64,000 nt of DNA. Source: Lineus longissimus. Taxonomy: Eukaryota; Nemertea; Pilidiophora; Heteronemertea; Lineidae. The translations under genes were made by a program, and so were the position numbers. Where the stretch lies: the NCBI RefSeq assembly GCF_910592395.1, contig NC_088314.1, forward strand, positions 10,232,001-10,296,000, in the 5' to 3' direction. The notes beneath the pieces are model-generated. The model had not been told where the DNA came from, searched no databases, and saw only the letters and a list, made by a program, of their open reading frames with translations. The first letter of the stretch is position 1. Each line of letters starts with the position of its first letter. Positions 11,001-25,000 of the stretch are shown piece by piece.

Positions 11001-14000
11001 CCCCAACAAATCTAAAGTGACAGATAGCGAGAAATCTTCGTCCAACAAAATCATCATAATCAATCACATCAAACACTTTATGGCTTAGTCACACAAAAAA
11101 ATATCAGATATTCAAACAAAGAAAATATATGTATCACATATTTTGGTAGATTTGTAGATTTAGAGGAAATAAAAAATTGAATGCTGGTCAGCAAACAATT
11201 CCTCAAAGGTAATTAAACATCCCACCTAATTAACAAAACTGAACAATTACTTGAGTTGAATATAAAGGTCATTCATGAAGATGACTGCAATTAGTTAACT
11301 GTCAGGACATGTTAAAAGGATTTCAATTAGTAATTACCAGTAATCACCAGGAAACAAACAATTCAAGTATGACAGTGATGAAATTAATCTGATGTCAATG
11401 TTGACAGACATGTGTATCAAAAAGTAGAGTGGGTCAATTGACTGATATGAAAAGAGATATAAGGCTGCTGAAATTGAAGGTATCCTCATAATCACTTTTG
11501 TTCTCTTCTAAAGAAGTTGATTCAAACCCTCACAGCAGCTACCAATATCCGAGATGGCTACAGTCATGAAGAAGGCACAACAATACAACCAAGAAGAGTA
11601 CGTTGATGATGAGTTCAAGATCTGGACCCAACTCAAAGAGGCTAATAGAAAGATGTACAAGGCCTGTGAGCAGATTGTCATCCTTGATAGGAAGCTTCAA
11701 GACTTACATCAACGCTTTGTGAATGCTACCAACGAGAGGAACCGCGCTGTAAGATACAACCTCAAACTTAAGCTTGTTACTATAGAGGGCGTGAGGACTG
11801 CCTACTATATGTATGCAACAACCAAGGCCGACGAGAGTCAAGAATTGAGGAAGAAGTTGGCCAGGGCTGATGAAGAGGCTGCAGGATACGGAGAGGAGAT
11901 GTATGAGATTGACATGGACGAGTGAAGTCACAGATTGCGGGATATCAAGTACGGAAAAATAACGGTTCTTTTCAGAACCACAAAAATTGTAAAAAGAGAT
12001 CAATTGGTTAGCTGACAATTTCTTGTTTACATCCTTGCTTCAGCCAAACTGCCATCCTGTGCTGTCAACCAGAATACAATGCAGGGAAACCTTCATTGCT
12101 TATAGCCAAACTGCCATCCTGTGCTGTCAACCAGAATACAATGCAGGGAAACCTTCATTGCTTATAGCCAAACTGCCATCCTTTGCTGTCAACCAGAACA
12201 CAATGTAGGGAAACCTTCATTGCTTATAGCCAAACTGCCATCCTTTGCTGTCAACCAGAACACAATGTAGGGAAACCTTCATTGCTTATAGCCAAACTGC
12301 CATCCTTTGCTGTCAACCAGAACACAATGTAGGGAAACCTTCATTGCTTATAGCCAAACTGCCATCCTTTGCTGTCAACCAGAACACAATGTAGGGAAAC
12401 CTTCATTGCTTATAGCCAAACTGCCATCCTTTGCTGTCAACCAGAACACAATGCAGGGAAACCTTCATTGCTTATAGCCAAACTGCCATCCTTTGCTGTC
12501 AACCAGAACACAATGTAGGGAAACCTTCATTGCTTATAGCCAAACTGCCATCCTTTGCTGTCAACCAGAACACAATGTAGGGAAACCTTCATTGCTTTCA
12601 GCCAAACTGCCATCCTTTGCTGTCAACCAGAACACAATGTAGGGAAACCTTCATTGCTTATAGCCAAACTGCCATCCTTTGCTGTCAACCAGAACACAAT
12701 GCAGGGAAACCTTCATTGCTTATAGCCAAACTGCCATCCTTTGCTGTCAACCAGAACACAATGTAGGGAAACCTTCATTGCTTATAGCCAAACTGCCATC
12801 CTTTGCTGTCAACCAGAACACAATGTAGGGAAACCTTCATTGCTTTCAGCCAAACTGCCATCCTTTGCTGTCAACCAGAACACAATGTAGGGAAACCTTC
12901 ATTGCTTTCAGCCAAACTGCCATCCTTTGCTGTCAACCAGAACACAATGTAGGGAAACCTTCATTGCTTTCAGCCAAACTGCCATCCTTTGCTGTCAACC
13001 AGAACACAATGCAGGGAAACCTTCATTGCTTTCAGCCAAACTGCCGTCCTTTGCTGTCAACCAGAACACAATGTAGGGGAACCTTCATTGCTTATAGCCA
13101 AACTGCCATCCTTTGCTGTCAACCAGAACACAATGTAGGGGAACCTTCATTGCTTTCAGCCAAACTGCCATCCTGTGCTGTCAACCAGAATACAATGTAG
13201 GGAAACCTTCATTGCTTATAGCCAAACTGCCATCCTTTGCTGTCAACCAGAACACAATGTAGGGAACCTTTCATTGCTTTTAGCCAAAAAAGGCATCCAT
13301 TGCTTTCACATGCTATAGATTTTTGATCAACCTTGCTTCAGCCAAACTGTCATCCTTTGCTGTCAACCAGAACACAATGTAGGGAACCTTTCATTGCTTT
13401 TAGCCAAAAAAGGCATCCATTGCTTTCACATGCTATAGATTTTTGATTCAATAAAGTGACTTGAAAACTAATCTTTTTCATCAAAAGTCAATCTGCTTAT
13501 CACCCATGAGAACCATCAGGAAGTACCAATTTCAGTGGCTGTGATGATGGCTGCAGGTACACTTGTTGGGAGTATTCTAAGTGCATCAATGGCTCTCGTG
13601 GTCAAATTCTGGCCACAGCATTTCTGACAACTGAAGTCATAATCAAGAAGCAAACTGCCCCCCTTCTGCAAATGAAATGGCCAGGGCCATTGTGCTCACC
13701 TCATGTGGAGGAAAGATGGATAAAGAGCATGGTATTGTGTCATGTAGTGTTAGGTTTGATGTAGGTCCAAGCAATTACAATTTCCCCAAAATGGCCAATT
13801 TACAGTACATTCGACCTCTGTGACCTTGAAAAGTAGGTCAAATCAAAGAAGACCCGGGTGACATATTGAATGGTTGTTAGAATTAGATGTACCTATGATA
13901 TAAAATTGGTGCCAATCGGGCAAGTAATACTAGGAATAATGGCATTTTGAAGAATTTAGGATTTGGCCCCCTCCCTGGAGGCCAAACGGCAAATCAGATC

Positions 14001-17000
14001 GCACCAAACTTCGGTACCTGACACCACCTGACCAAGGGGTACATGTGTACTTAATTTGTGATCAATAGTCATTGCAGTTAAGAAACGTGCCATAGTTACG
14101 GCCTGACGGCCAATTTACGCCATTTGACCTCTGTGACCTTGACAAGAAGGTCAAATTAAAAACCTGTGTGACATATACTGTATGGTGGTTAGATGTACCC
14201 ATGATATCAAATTGGTGGCAATCGGGCAAGAAGTTAAGGAATAATCACATTTTTAAGGTTTTTGGATTTTGCCCCCTGGTGGTCAAGTGGTGAATCATAT
14301 TGGACCAAACTTCGGTCCCTAAGATCACCTGACTAAGGGGTAAATGTGTACCAAATTTGGGATCAATAGTCATTGCAGTTTAGAAACGTGCCATCGTTGC
14401 ATCCTAACGGCCAATTTACACTATTTGACCTCTGTGACCTTGAAAAGGAGGGCAAATCAAAAACCCGGAGGATATATGATGCACCTTTGCTAGAAGTACC
14501 TACCATATTTTTTTCAAAATTTCCCGACTACTATTAAGGGAGATATTGCATATTTTCACTTTTAACGTTTGGCCCCCTGGTGGCCAAACCATGAAACGAA
14601 TCGGACCGAAACTTGGTCTCCAAGGTGTCATTACATAAGGGTACATGTGTACCAAGTTTCAACTCAATAGCTCTAACAGTTACGAAACGTGCCCTGCTAA
14701 CGGACGACGGACGACGACGACGACGACGACGACGGACGCCACGGTATGGGATAAGCTCACCTCTGCTAAGAGGTGAGCTAAAAAGCCAACATTGAAGGGG
14801 TGGAATTCGATGTGTGGAGAGACACTGATATTTTGGCATGAAATTTGGCAACTGATCCATTCACAACAGCCTCTCTGTGAAGATTGTTGCATAACATCAC
14901 AGTGACATCAAAAATGGCTAAACAATACATTGACAATGACATTCACTTCTGCTTATTGCATCCTGATATCCCATGCTGTCATGACAGAACTGAAATCAAA
15001 TCAATCATTGAGCAGGTGTTTATGTATTGTTTATATACAGTAGAACCTCTTTATTGAGGACACCTTTGGGACTGACAAGTGCTGTCTTTATAGAGAGGTG
15101 TCCTGATTAGAGAGGTCAAATTGAATGGAAATAACCAATTTGGGACCAAAACTAGTGTCCTTATAGAGAGGTGACCTGATTAGAGAGGTCAAATCGAATA
15201 GAAACAACCAATTTGGGACCAAAACTAGCGTTCTTAATAGAGAGATTGTCCTTAATAGAGAGGTGTCTGCTTAGAAAGGTTCGATACAGACACATGGATA
15301 TATTGGGATGGTGGCAGAATCTCCACATTACTGTATGAGAAGCACGAATCACAATCAGTTTTAAAGCTTATCGATGCTTATCAATCAAAATTACAGATGG
15401 GTGACTTTGTGGAATAAGTGACTAAATGTTGATTACATGGACTTACCCGGGAGAGGACACTCAGTCTGCGGCAATGAAAACAGCTCTAGGAAATAGCGAT
15501 CTTCAGCGGAGAGTAACGGTCGTGACAGGAAATCGCCTTCATCCTCCGTCATATCCAATGGAGTTGGAGGCAGGATGTACTGGAATATGGAGGAATGGCA
15601 TCATAGTGGAGGGTCTGTTTGGTTAAAGGGATCTTATTCTAGCCTTCTGATTGTGAAAACAGACTGAGTCATATCTGAGTCATATAACTGAGAGTTGACG
15701 CCAGGCCTTTGTGTGTGAGGGGGACGGGGGAGGGGGTGACAGGTATCTTTTAACCCTTTAGCTACTGAAGATTTTTAATGCATTTTTAATGCATTCCTGT
15801 ATTTCCCTGGAGCACGAGAAGAAACATACCTCGGCCACAGGATCAAGTTAAAAATTCAGCCAAAATTTGTGCAGCACCATATGGAAATTTTGCATGCATT
15901 CAACACCTACAATAGCTAAAGGGTTATAGTATGCCCCTGGCTTTATTAAAGGGTTTGCGTGAAAGATGGGGGGTCTATTTAGCCATTGGGGCCCCACATT
16001 TCCGTTACAAAAACGACCTTATAACACAATTTAAATTCCTTTTTTTAATTGATGCAGGTGACCTAGTTCTCGCATCTAAGCATCATCAGCCAAATAAACA
16101 TGCCCAATATTAAGTTCCTGCTCCAGTCGAATTTTGTTGAGGTTAGAAATCTGGTCAAGATAATATTAATCTAACATCTTTTCCAATGATCATCCCTTTC
16201 AGGAACTAAGTTTTCAATGGAAAAAAATGTTTTTTAACGAGATAAACACCGGATAGCACAACTTTAACCCTGTAACACCTGGAGGCGCCCATTGACACCC
16301 GCCACCGATCTCACTGGAGGGGTCCGATGACGCCCAAACATCCATATTCAAATTTCGCACGCTTAGCTACCGATCTTCTTCAGAGCGCCGCCTAATATTA
16401 ATCTATGAAATTAAGCTTTCAAATGCCCGGATGAACAATGGTGGTTGCTGTAGAAGTTTTAGAGATATTTGACGATTAAGTTTTTCTTTCTCTTCAAGCC
16501 AGTAAATGCAGGTCGGACATTTGAATTGCTGAAATGGATTTTTTGTTTGATTCCGATTCGGATGTACCCTATCTAATAGGAAATTTCATCTTCTCTCAAA
16601 TAAACAGGACTTGTAATACATTATTTGGAAGTTCACCTATGTCATTTTGTGAAAAACTGGACCCACCGCAAAAAATGTGATTTCCAGGTAAAATTACGTC
16701 GAGGGCCTAGGGGAATAAGCACTTGCACTGGCAGTGGCTCCAGGTGTTATAGGGTTAAAAGTAAACTGCACGTAACTATATAAGGCTTAGTACAAATAAA
16801 GACAGATTCATGAATTGCACCTACCCTGTCTATTTCAGCTCGAGTGGTCCTCCGCTCTAGCTCGGCATCTGTTGGCAATTGTTGCCACACTTGATATGCT
16901 GTGTCATGTTTCGCTCTCACTCGAGGGAAACGATTGAATATGTAGTCGATGAGAAAGAGTTTGACGCCCATGTAAAGAGCTGAAAATAAGGAGCGGTTGA

Positions 17001-20000
17001 GTTTTTTAGCTGAAGTTGAATACAGTGGTGAAGTCACCTTCAATAATTTGGCATAACTTTAACATTATTCATGTTAAATTCTGCTAAAATCTTAAGCCTT
17101 TCAAAAGCATTATAAATCAGAGGGACTAATTAATGAACAAATTCTGTAACACTTGATTATAGCATATACCATAAATGTAACTGTAAAGCAGACACATCCC
17201 AGGAAAACAGACATATCTGGGCAGGAAGCAGGACAGCTTACCGGTTACTGTAAAACAGGCATATTCTGGCAGGAAACAGAACAGCTTACCTGTAACTGTA
17301 AAAACAGGCATATCCTGGCAGGAAATGGGACAGCTTACCTGCTACTGTAAAACAGACATATCCTGGCAGGAAACGGGACAGCTTACTTGTTACTGTAAAA
17401 ACAGGCATATCCTGGCAGGAAATGGTACAGCTTACCTGCTACTGTAAAACAGACATATCCTGGCAGGAAACGGGACAGCTTACCTGTTACTGTAAAACAG
17501 ACATATCCTGGCAGGAAACGGGACAGCTTACCTGTAACAGACATATCCTGGCAGGAAACAGGACAGCTTACCTGTTACTGTAAAACAGACATATCCTGGC
17601 AGGAAACAGGACAGCTTACCTGTTACTGTAAAACAGACATATCCTGGCAGGAAACAGGACAGCTTACCTGTTACTGTAAAACAGACATATCCTGGCAGGA
17701 AACGGGACAGCTTACCTGTTACTGTAAAACAGACATATCCTGGCAGGAAACAGGACAGCTTACCTGTTACTGTAAAACAGACATATCCCATTAGGAAACA
17801 GGATAGCTTACCTGTTACTGTAAAACAGACATATCCCATTAGGAAACAGGACAGCTTACCTGTTACTGTAAAACAGACATATCCTGGCAGGAAACAGGAC
17901 AGGATGAACATGAAACACATGGAAAAATACATCTTGGCAGTGGCAGTAGGCTGCTTCCACGTCATCAAGCTGAAATGACAAGTGTTCCATAAAATACAGT
18001 GTCCACTTTATAAATTGAAGGGTGGGGATTCTGTGTTATTTACTACCATACTTTTTTTCAACTGTCAGCACCTAGTACATAGTACTTCATGAAGCATGCC
18101 AGATCAATCTCCGAGTCCTAATCTTCCCAAGTGGCAGATGTCCCAGGTGACAGATTGTAAGCAATGAAGACAGCCATCACTTGAAGCATAATTCAAGCCA
18201 GAGAAACTCTTGAACTATTTGTTTTGATGACCAGAAAGAGGTTGAAGACGGTATTACTTATTTATTTCAGTCCCTACACACACTGGGCCAGATTAAATTT
18301 CTCCAAACTTGATTGAACTCAGACATGTGAGATAGAGAAGACAACACTCTTACATACTTTTTCATTTTCTCCAAACTGTCTGCTATTTGGCCAAGACCAT
18401 TCTGAAAATAATAGGATTTAAATTTTATTGCAAGACAGGAGCATAACTGAAGCATTTTCTCAGACCAAAGTTTGTTCTTAAGAACTTGAACAGCTACCCA
18501 AGATTATCAGTTGGTCTTCTATCTCAAAACGAAAGGATAGCATTACAAATGTTACCTGATCAAATAGTGTAAATATACCGGCTATTTATCAAATACTGGG
18601 GCTAAAACAGAAATGAAATCTTGCTTGGGTCTAAAGGGTGAAACCAGTCCATTGTGGACAGGTACATTCGTTCTTGGAACGGCTGAGCAGTCTTTTCACA
18701 TAAGCCAATGCACTACAACTGAAGACGCCATTTCTACAGGGCCTTTTTTCTTGTAACGTTTCGCGATATGTATCGCCACATCTGCGGTATATCGCCATTT
18801 ACGTCATGACGTTAATTCCCATTGAAAATTATTATAAAGTGCACTATCTTCTCACTACATGGCATTAAAATATCGTACAACGTTAGTCTGTCACACTGCG
18901 GTTTTCACCACATTGTTTCTTATCTTATGCCCTATTATATTTTCCCCAAGTTAAAAGTGTTGCAGGTGACCTTTAAAGGCCTACGCCATTCATTAAAAAA
19001 ATTTGAATTTGTAATTGAATTTGAATACTTTCAATTGCGTAAATACATACTAAATATAAATTTCAGCACTGCCTTTCTGTAGACAGATATAAAAATACCA
19101 TCAATACCAATTTTCAACAAGTTCGTATTCATAATAACTGCACTACGACATTGTGTATTAGTGGATTTCTATTCAACTGAACCACGAGTAATTCCGAACT
19201 GTGTACCCCTTTAACATGTTTAAGGTTCCGTAACAGGTAGACTGTATTTCATACAATTCAAACCAAACGTCCTTACTACATACTGTAAAATCAGTCTTTG
19301 TTTTCAAAGCGAAACCTATATTATTATCATAATTGAATATCTTGATCGTGACTTGCTTTTCCACTCACCTGGACACTCTTTGCAACCTGTAGAACCAGAT
19401 TAAACTTATCTCCAACTCCCGTCGTGTCTTTTTCTTCTACCTCCTGTAAAATGGACATAGGATTTTGATTAAAAGGCATACTGAGTAGAGAGTCCAAGTG
19501 AATCAGACAGTGTGAAAGACATTCAAACCAAACAAATTTACAGCCGCAAATTCTTAAGTGGTTGAGCTATCCATGCCTTAAAATAGAGTGGAACCTCCCT
19601 TAGCAGACAAGTCTCCATTAAGGACAACCTCTCTATTAAGGACACTAGTTTTGGTCCCAAATTGGTTATTTCCATTCAATTTGACCTCCCTAATCAGGAC
19701 ACCTCTCTATTAAAGAGAGCACTAGTCAGTCCCGAAGGTGTCCTTAATAGGGAGGTTCTACTGTACTCCAAAAACGGTCAAAGACAAATGCTCCACCCTT
19801 GGCTTGGAGTTCAAAATGTTGAGAATATAAAAGAAACAAATACACTTTAGCAATAACTCTGGGAATTTTGCCTTCATGCACTTCATGTCTTCATGCTCTT
19901 TATGCGAAATTGGATTTCATTTTTCTAATCAACCACCATGAATGCTAAACTCTGGCGTCATTCAATCAGTTGTGTGAAAAGCTTCACCACAGCAAGACAA

Positions 20001-22017
20001 AGGCTGTTTTACCTCTTTATCTTCTTGATATTGCAGGTAATGGACATCTACATTCCAACCTCTGGAAGAAAACGTGTCATGGATAAATCTTCCTTCAAGT
20101 CATACTTCCGAATGAATTTGATTGACGATATTGAAGTTCTTAAAGTTCGCACACATCTCTGCCTTCACACACAGAGCATTCGGTGTTTTAAAAATGGAAC
20201 TTTTAGCACCAAAATTACTTCGTCATATGCTAGAAATGCTGTACCTGGGCCAGAAATCAATCAACGGAGCCAGGGATGAATTCAAAACACACCCAACTAC
20301 AAATCCACTCCTTGCCTACATGTAGTCACAGCAACTGAAAGTGGCCCATCTTTGTGGTACAGTGATGAGACAACTGGAATAATTTATTCCTTGAAGGTCA
20401 TTTCAACTCCTAAACGGGGCAAGCTAGTGAAAAGCAAAGGTCACTATCTTCACGTAGAATTTCATTTTCTTCAAAATGTCGCCCCGAGGCCCGAGCTGCA
20501 GCCATTTTCCCTAATGATGTCAAGTTTGTGAAAATATTGGATCAGGATCCGGACTGGTTTAAACGTGGTCTGAAGGAAGCTATATGCAGATTAGGATTCT
20601 AAAACCTCAAAAGGGGCACAATTTTACCCATAATACAGATACAGTAGAACCTCCCTTAGCAAACACCTCTCTATTAGGGACAACCTCCCTTCTAAGGACA
20701 CTAGTTTTGGTCCCAAATTGGTGGTTTTCATTCAATTTGACCTCTCTTATCAGGACACCTCAATATCGAGGAGAGCACTTCTCAGTCCCAAGGGTGTCCT
20801 TATTAGAGAGGTTCTACTGTGTACAGATACGGGTATGCCACTGTTCTTTTAGTCAGTTGACTTACCTGTGTCTAAGAAAGTTCACAGAAAGGCGAAAGAC
20901 GGCCAGGAACATGATGAGTGGTAGCAGCCAATCATACCATACGGCGTACATGTATAACTGAAAATTACAGCAGAAATACAGCTAAAATGAAATGGCCAGG
21001 GCCATTGTGCTCACCTCATGTGGAGGAAAGATGGATAAAGAGCATGGTATTGTGTCATGTAGTGTTAGGTTTGATGTAGGTCCAAGCAATTACAATTTCC
21101 CCAAAATGGCCAATTTACAGTACATTCGACCTCTGTGACCTTGAAAAGTAGGTCAAATCAAAGAAGACCCGGGTGACACATTGAATGGTTGTTAGAATTA
21201 GATGTACCTATGATATAAAATTGGTCATTACTAGGAATAATGGCATTTTGATGAATTTAGGATTTGGCCCCCTCCCTGGAGGCCAAACGGCAAATCAGAT
21301 CGCACCAAACTTCGGTACCTGAGATCACCTGACCAAGGGGTACATGTGTACTTAATTTGTGATCAATAGTCATTGCAGTTAAGAAACGTGCCATAGTTAC
21401 GGCGTGACGGCGAATTTACGTCATTTGACCTCTGTGACCTTGACAAGAAGGTCAAATTAAAAACCTGTGTGACATATACTGTATGGTGGTTAGATGTACC
21501 AATGATATCAAATTGGTGGCAATCGGGCAAGAAGTTAAGGAATAATCACATTTTTAAGGTTTTTGGATTTTGCCCCCTGGTGGTCAAGTGGTGAATCATA
21601 TTGGACCAAACTTTGGTCCCTGAGATCACCTGACTAAGGGGTAAATGTGTACCAAATTTGGTATCAATAGTCATTGCAGTTTAGAAACGTGCCATCGTTA
21701 CATCCTAACGGCCAATTTACACCATTTGACCTCTGTGACCTTGAAAAGGAGGTCAAATCAAAAACCCGGAGGATATATGATGCACCTTTGCTAGAAGTAC
21801 CCACCATATTTTTTTCAAAATTTCCCGACTACTATTAAGGGAGATATTGCACATTTTCACTTTTAACGTTTGGCCCCCTGGTGGCCAAACCATGAAACGA
21901 ATCGGACCGAAACTTGGTCTCCAAAGTGTCATTACATAAGGGTACATGTGTACCAAGTTTCAACTCAATAGCTCTAACAGTTACGAAACGTGCCCTGCTA
22001 ACGGACGACGGACGACG

Positions 22018-22055
<38 letters not shown>

Positions 22056-25000
22056 ACGACGGACGCCACGGTATGGGATAAGCTCACCTCTGCTAAGAGG
22101 TGAGCTAAAAAGCAACTACAAGAACTCAGCACTTGGTGTCATAGAGATATGACTAATGTGAACTGCCACTGGTTCAGATTTCAAGCTTTATTTTGTCATG
22201 TTGATAGGTGAAAGACAATGCAGATTGTCTTAGACACATCAAACCCTTTGACTTATTTGCCAGTTGAGTGGAAATGACTAAGATCTGTCAAGTGTTAGAG
22301 ATGCAATGGAGTAGTATTGGAATGTAAGAAAATGAGGCAAGCTGTTTTGCTGTCAAAATGGAGTTTTTCGAGCTAAACTATGTCCACTGCTGTAAACAAG
22401 GAAAGTTTTACGAGGGATTTTTTTTGGCCACAAGCAAAATGCATAAAATCAAAACACCTGGTTTCATTACCCGGTTTACCATACAAACTTTCAATGTATG
22501 GATCATGTTGATGAGGAAGGAACGTAAGTTAGTCAGCCATACTTACAGATAGCACCAGAAGCGATAAAGACGGGGTTTTCCACGATAACATAGCCTTCAC
22601 ACCTTTTGTAGTATTTACAATGGGTTTCGTTGCAGCATCTGAAAGACAAAGAAAAGTTTGTCAGTTCACTAAAAACTTGAAATTGAAATTGGAAACTCAG
22701 AACTGTATAAATACACATTGGAGATAAATTTTAACAGTTCCGTTGAGTGCACCCAATATTGAAATATTCTACATGACGATTTTCAGTGTGTGTGTTTCAA
22801 GTTGGCAAGTCTAGAACTTGTTGTACGAAGGCAATGTTTATTTCTAATTGCTAGTTGGACACATGTAAGCAATGCATACAAACAAATCATGTCTTTAGGT
22901 CATAAGTTACTAACTTTTCTGCAGTTACCAAACACTCAGCAGGCAATATCAAATGTGGAGTTGGTACATGTAGTGTGAGTATCTGTCAATATTTTGAAAT
23001 GAAGTGTTCCCTCAATGACGCTATACTCACAAAATCTTTTGATATTTTCTTTCAACCTAAAAATAATGAAGAAAATGATGCACAATACATTACAAGTGAT
23101 TGTGTTAGAGGAGGGGGAATTATTCAGGAGTATGACACACACTTGAATTACTAATGCTAATGAAAATAATTCTTGCTGGTTTCAGTCGCTCAAAGTGCTT
23201 CACGTTATTACCCCTAGCTATTGGCCTGTACATTCATGATTCAAGCTCTACTCTCTGGGAGTATCACAGGGCCGAGCTGCAGTTATACAGCGCTCAGGAC
23301 TACTAACAATCATAGTTTGCCATCTCTGTTTCCAGCACATAATAAATTTTGATAATCTATATCTTTAAAGTAAAACCCAATCACTCCCACATTTTTTTCA
23401 TAGAATCCACAGACTATATTAAAAGCTTGTTCTATGATAATTGTAAGTGGAAGCAGTTGGACTTGGAACAGTTACCCTAAATTTCAAAGTTGTTGCTGGT
23501 GACTGTTTTACTACACCAGCCTGCCTGAACTAGACAACTCCATGAGACTTACTGTTTGACAGTTAACGGGACATCCTCTCCTTCCTGTTGTTGTTCTGTT
23601 TCAACTTCCTCGGAGAAGTCAGCTATGAGTTCATAGAAGAAGCTGTACAGCCATTCGTGTAGGCGGCGGGTTAATGAGGGCTTCGGGGGCGGTGGGGCGG
23701 CTGGAGAAGAAAAAAACTAACTCATTAAAGTTAAAGATGTTAAAGGACCGACGAAATAAGTAAGAGCATTTTATTAGCGCGAAGCTGTTGGCTGCCCAGT
23801 CACCTTTCATGCCACAGTATCAGCCTCCATACCTGAGTTATGCACTTTTATAGAATTTACACCAACAAATACAGTGGAACCTCTGTTAGCGGACACCTCT
23901 CTATTAAGGACAACCTCTCTATTAAGGACACTAGTTTTGGTCCCAAATTGGTTGTTTCTATTCAATTTGACCTCTCTAATCAGGACACCTCTCTATTAAA
24001 GACAGCACTTGTCAATGTCAGTCCCGAGGGTGACCTTAATAGAGAGGTTCTACTGTACATAGTAACTCGCCAGCATGTGATTGCAATGCATTCAAAAGAG
24101 AGCTTGAAAACAAGCTCCTCCTTAAAATTTCTGTTCTTTAATTTTGGTAAAAGTTCATGTTTAAGTGCGTTTGCAAAGAGAAAAAACCATCCCCAGGCAC
24201 CTGTTACATCATGACCATATGTTCTATCATTATGTCAGGCCCCTCGTTAAAAACATCCCAAATTGATTTATGACTGTTTACATCGGAGGCAGGTTGCTGA
24301 CATTACTTGACAAAACAATCATATCCCAGGGACAATATTGCGTGATGCCAGCATGCCACTGACCTGACAATGATTCAGGTGACGTGGCTATCTGGCAAAG
24401 ATCTCACAAGTCAAAATAGCTAGGGTGCAAATCTAATACACTCAATGGCATGTTTGGCAATATTTTCTGATCAATTTCTAGCACAGAAAATGCGAAACAC
24501 ACTGGCTTCAGCAACAAAGAAATTAAATATTTTGCTTTCAGTTGACGTTGTGGTCATATACAATCATAAATCTTTCAACCGGATTTTTCTGACTTGGAGT
24601 TCCATCCATAAAATCAACATTGTTACCATACGAGTATAAATCAAATATTTCCCCACAGCTGGCCATAAGATTGATTGAGTTGGTAACTGTAATTATGCAG
24701 CTGCTGCATGGAGTACAGTGACATCGTATACTGAGTTTTATCTGACATGTCTACAATGGTAAGGTTGGTTGTCAAACAAATCCTCACAATGTCAACAACT
24801 CGAACACACTCATATGAACAGCTAGGTTTATTTTAAAATGCGGCCCAAAGAACTCAGAAATAAACACAGTCTTTGTGCAGTAATGGACAACCCAGAGGAA
24901 CAAAACTTGGCATGTAAATATCTACTCCTTTAATATCCATCACAACAGAATTGTTAAAATTTATCCATATTAAAAGGTTACATAGTATGTATGAACCTGT

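Larger units (their letters stand above)
8367..15446 (-). other. GRAMD4 intron 14, host of the nested gene pair
   Basis: A 7.1-kb intron holding the two stem-loop genes, a MITE (10208-10608), the 62-bp minisatellite, a 1.1-kb DNA element (13671-14786) and a pogo-like MITE (15038-15291). No further open frame with coding character was found. Confidence 0.8.

Noticed and set aside
8919-12000. The nested genes being ordinary histone genes or H1-like proteins
   Set aside because: The proteins lack the histone fold, winged-helix or Lys/Ala-rich tails and have acidic C-termini. Only the 3' processing signals are histone-like.
12023-13200. Open frames in the 62-bp array downstream of paralogue 2
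   Set aside because: Repeat translations only. The upstream gene already has a stop and a stem-loop 3' end.
14534-14892. Poly-Arg, poly-Asp or poly-Val frames in the (GAC)n tracts (also 21946-22152 and 44873-45173)
   Set aside because: Microsatellite translations inside element Z.
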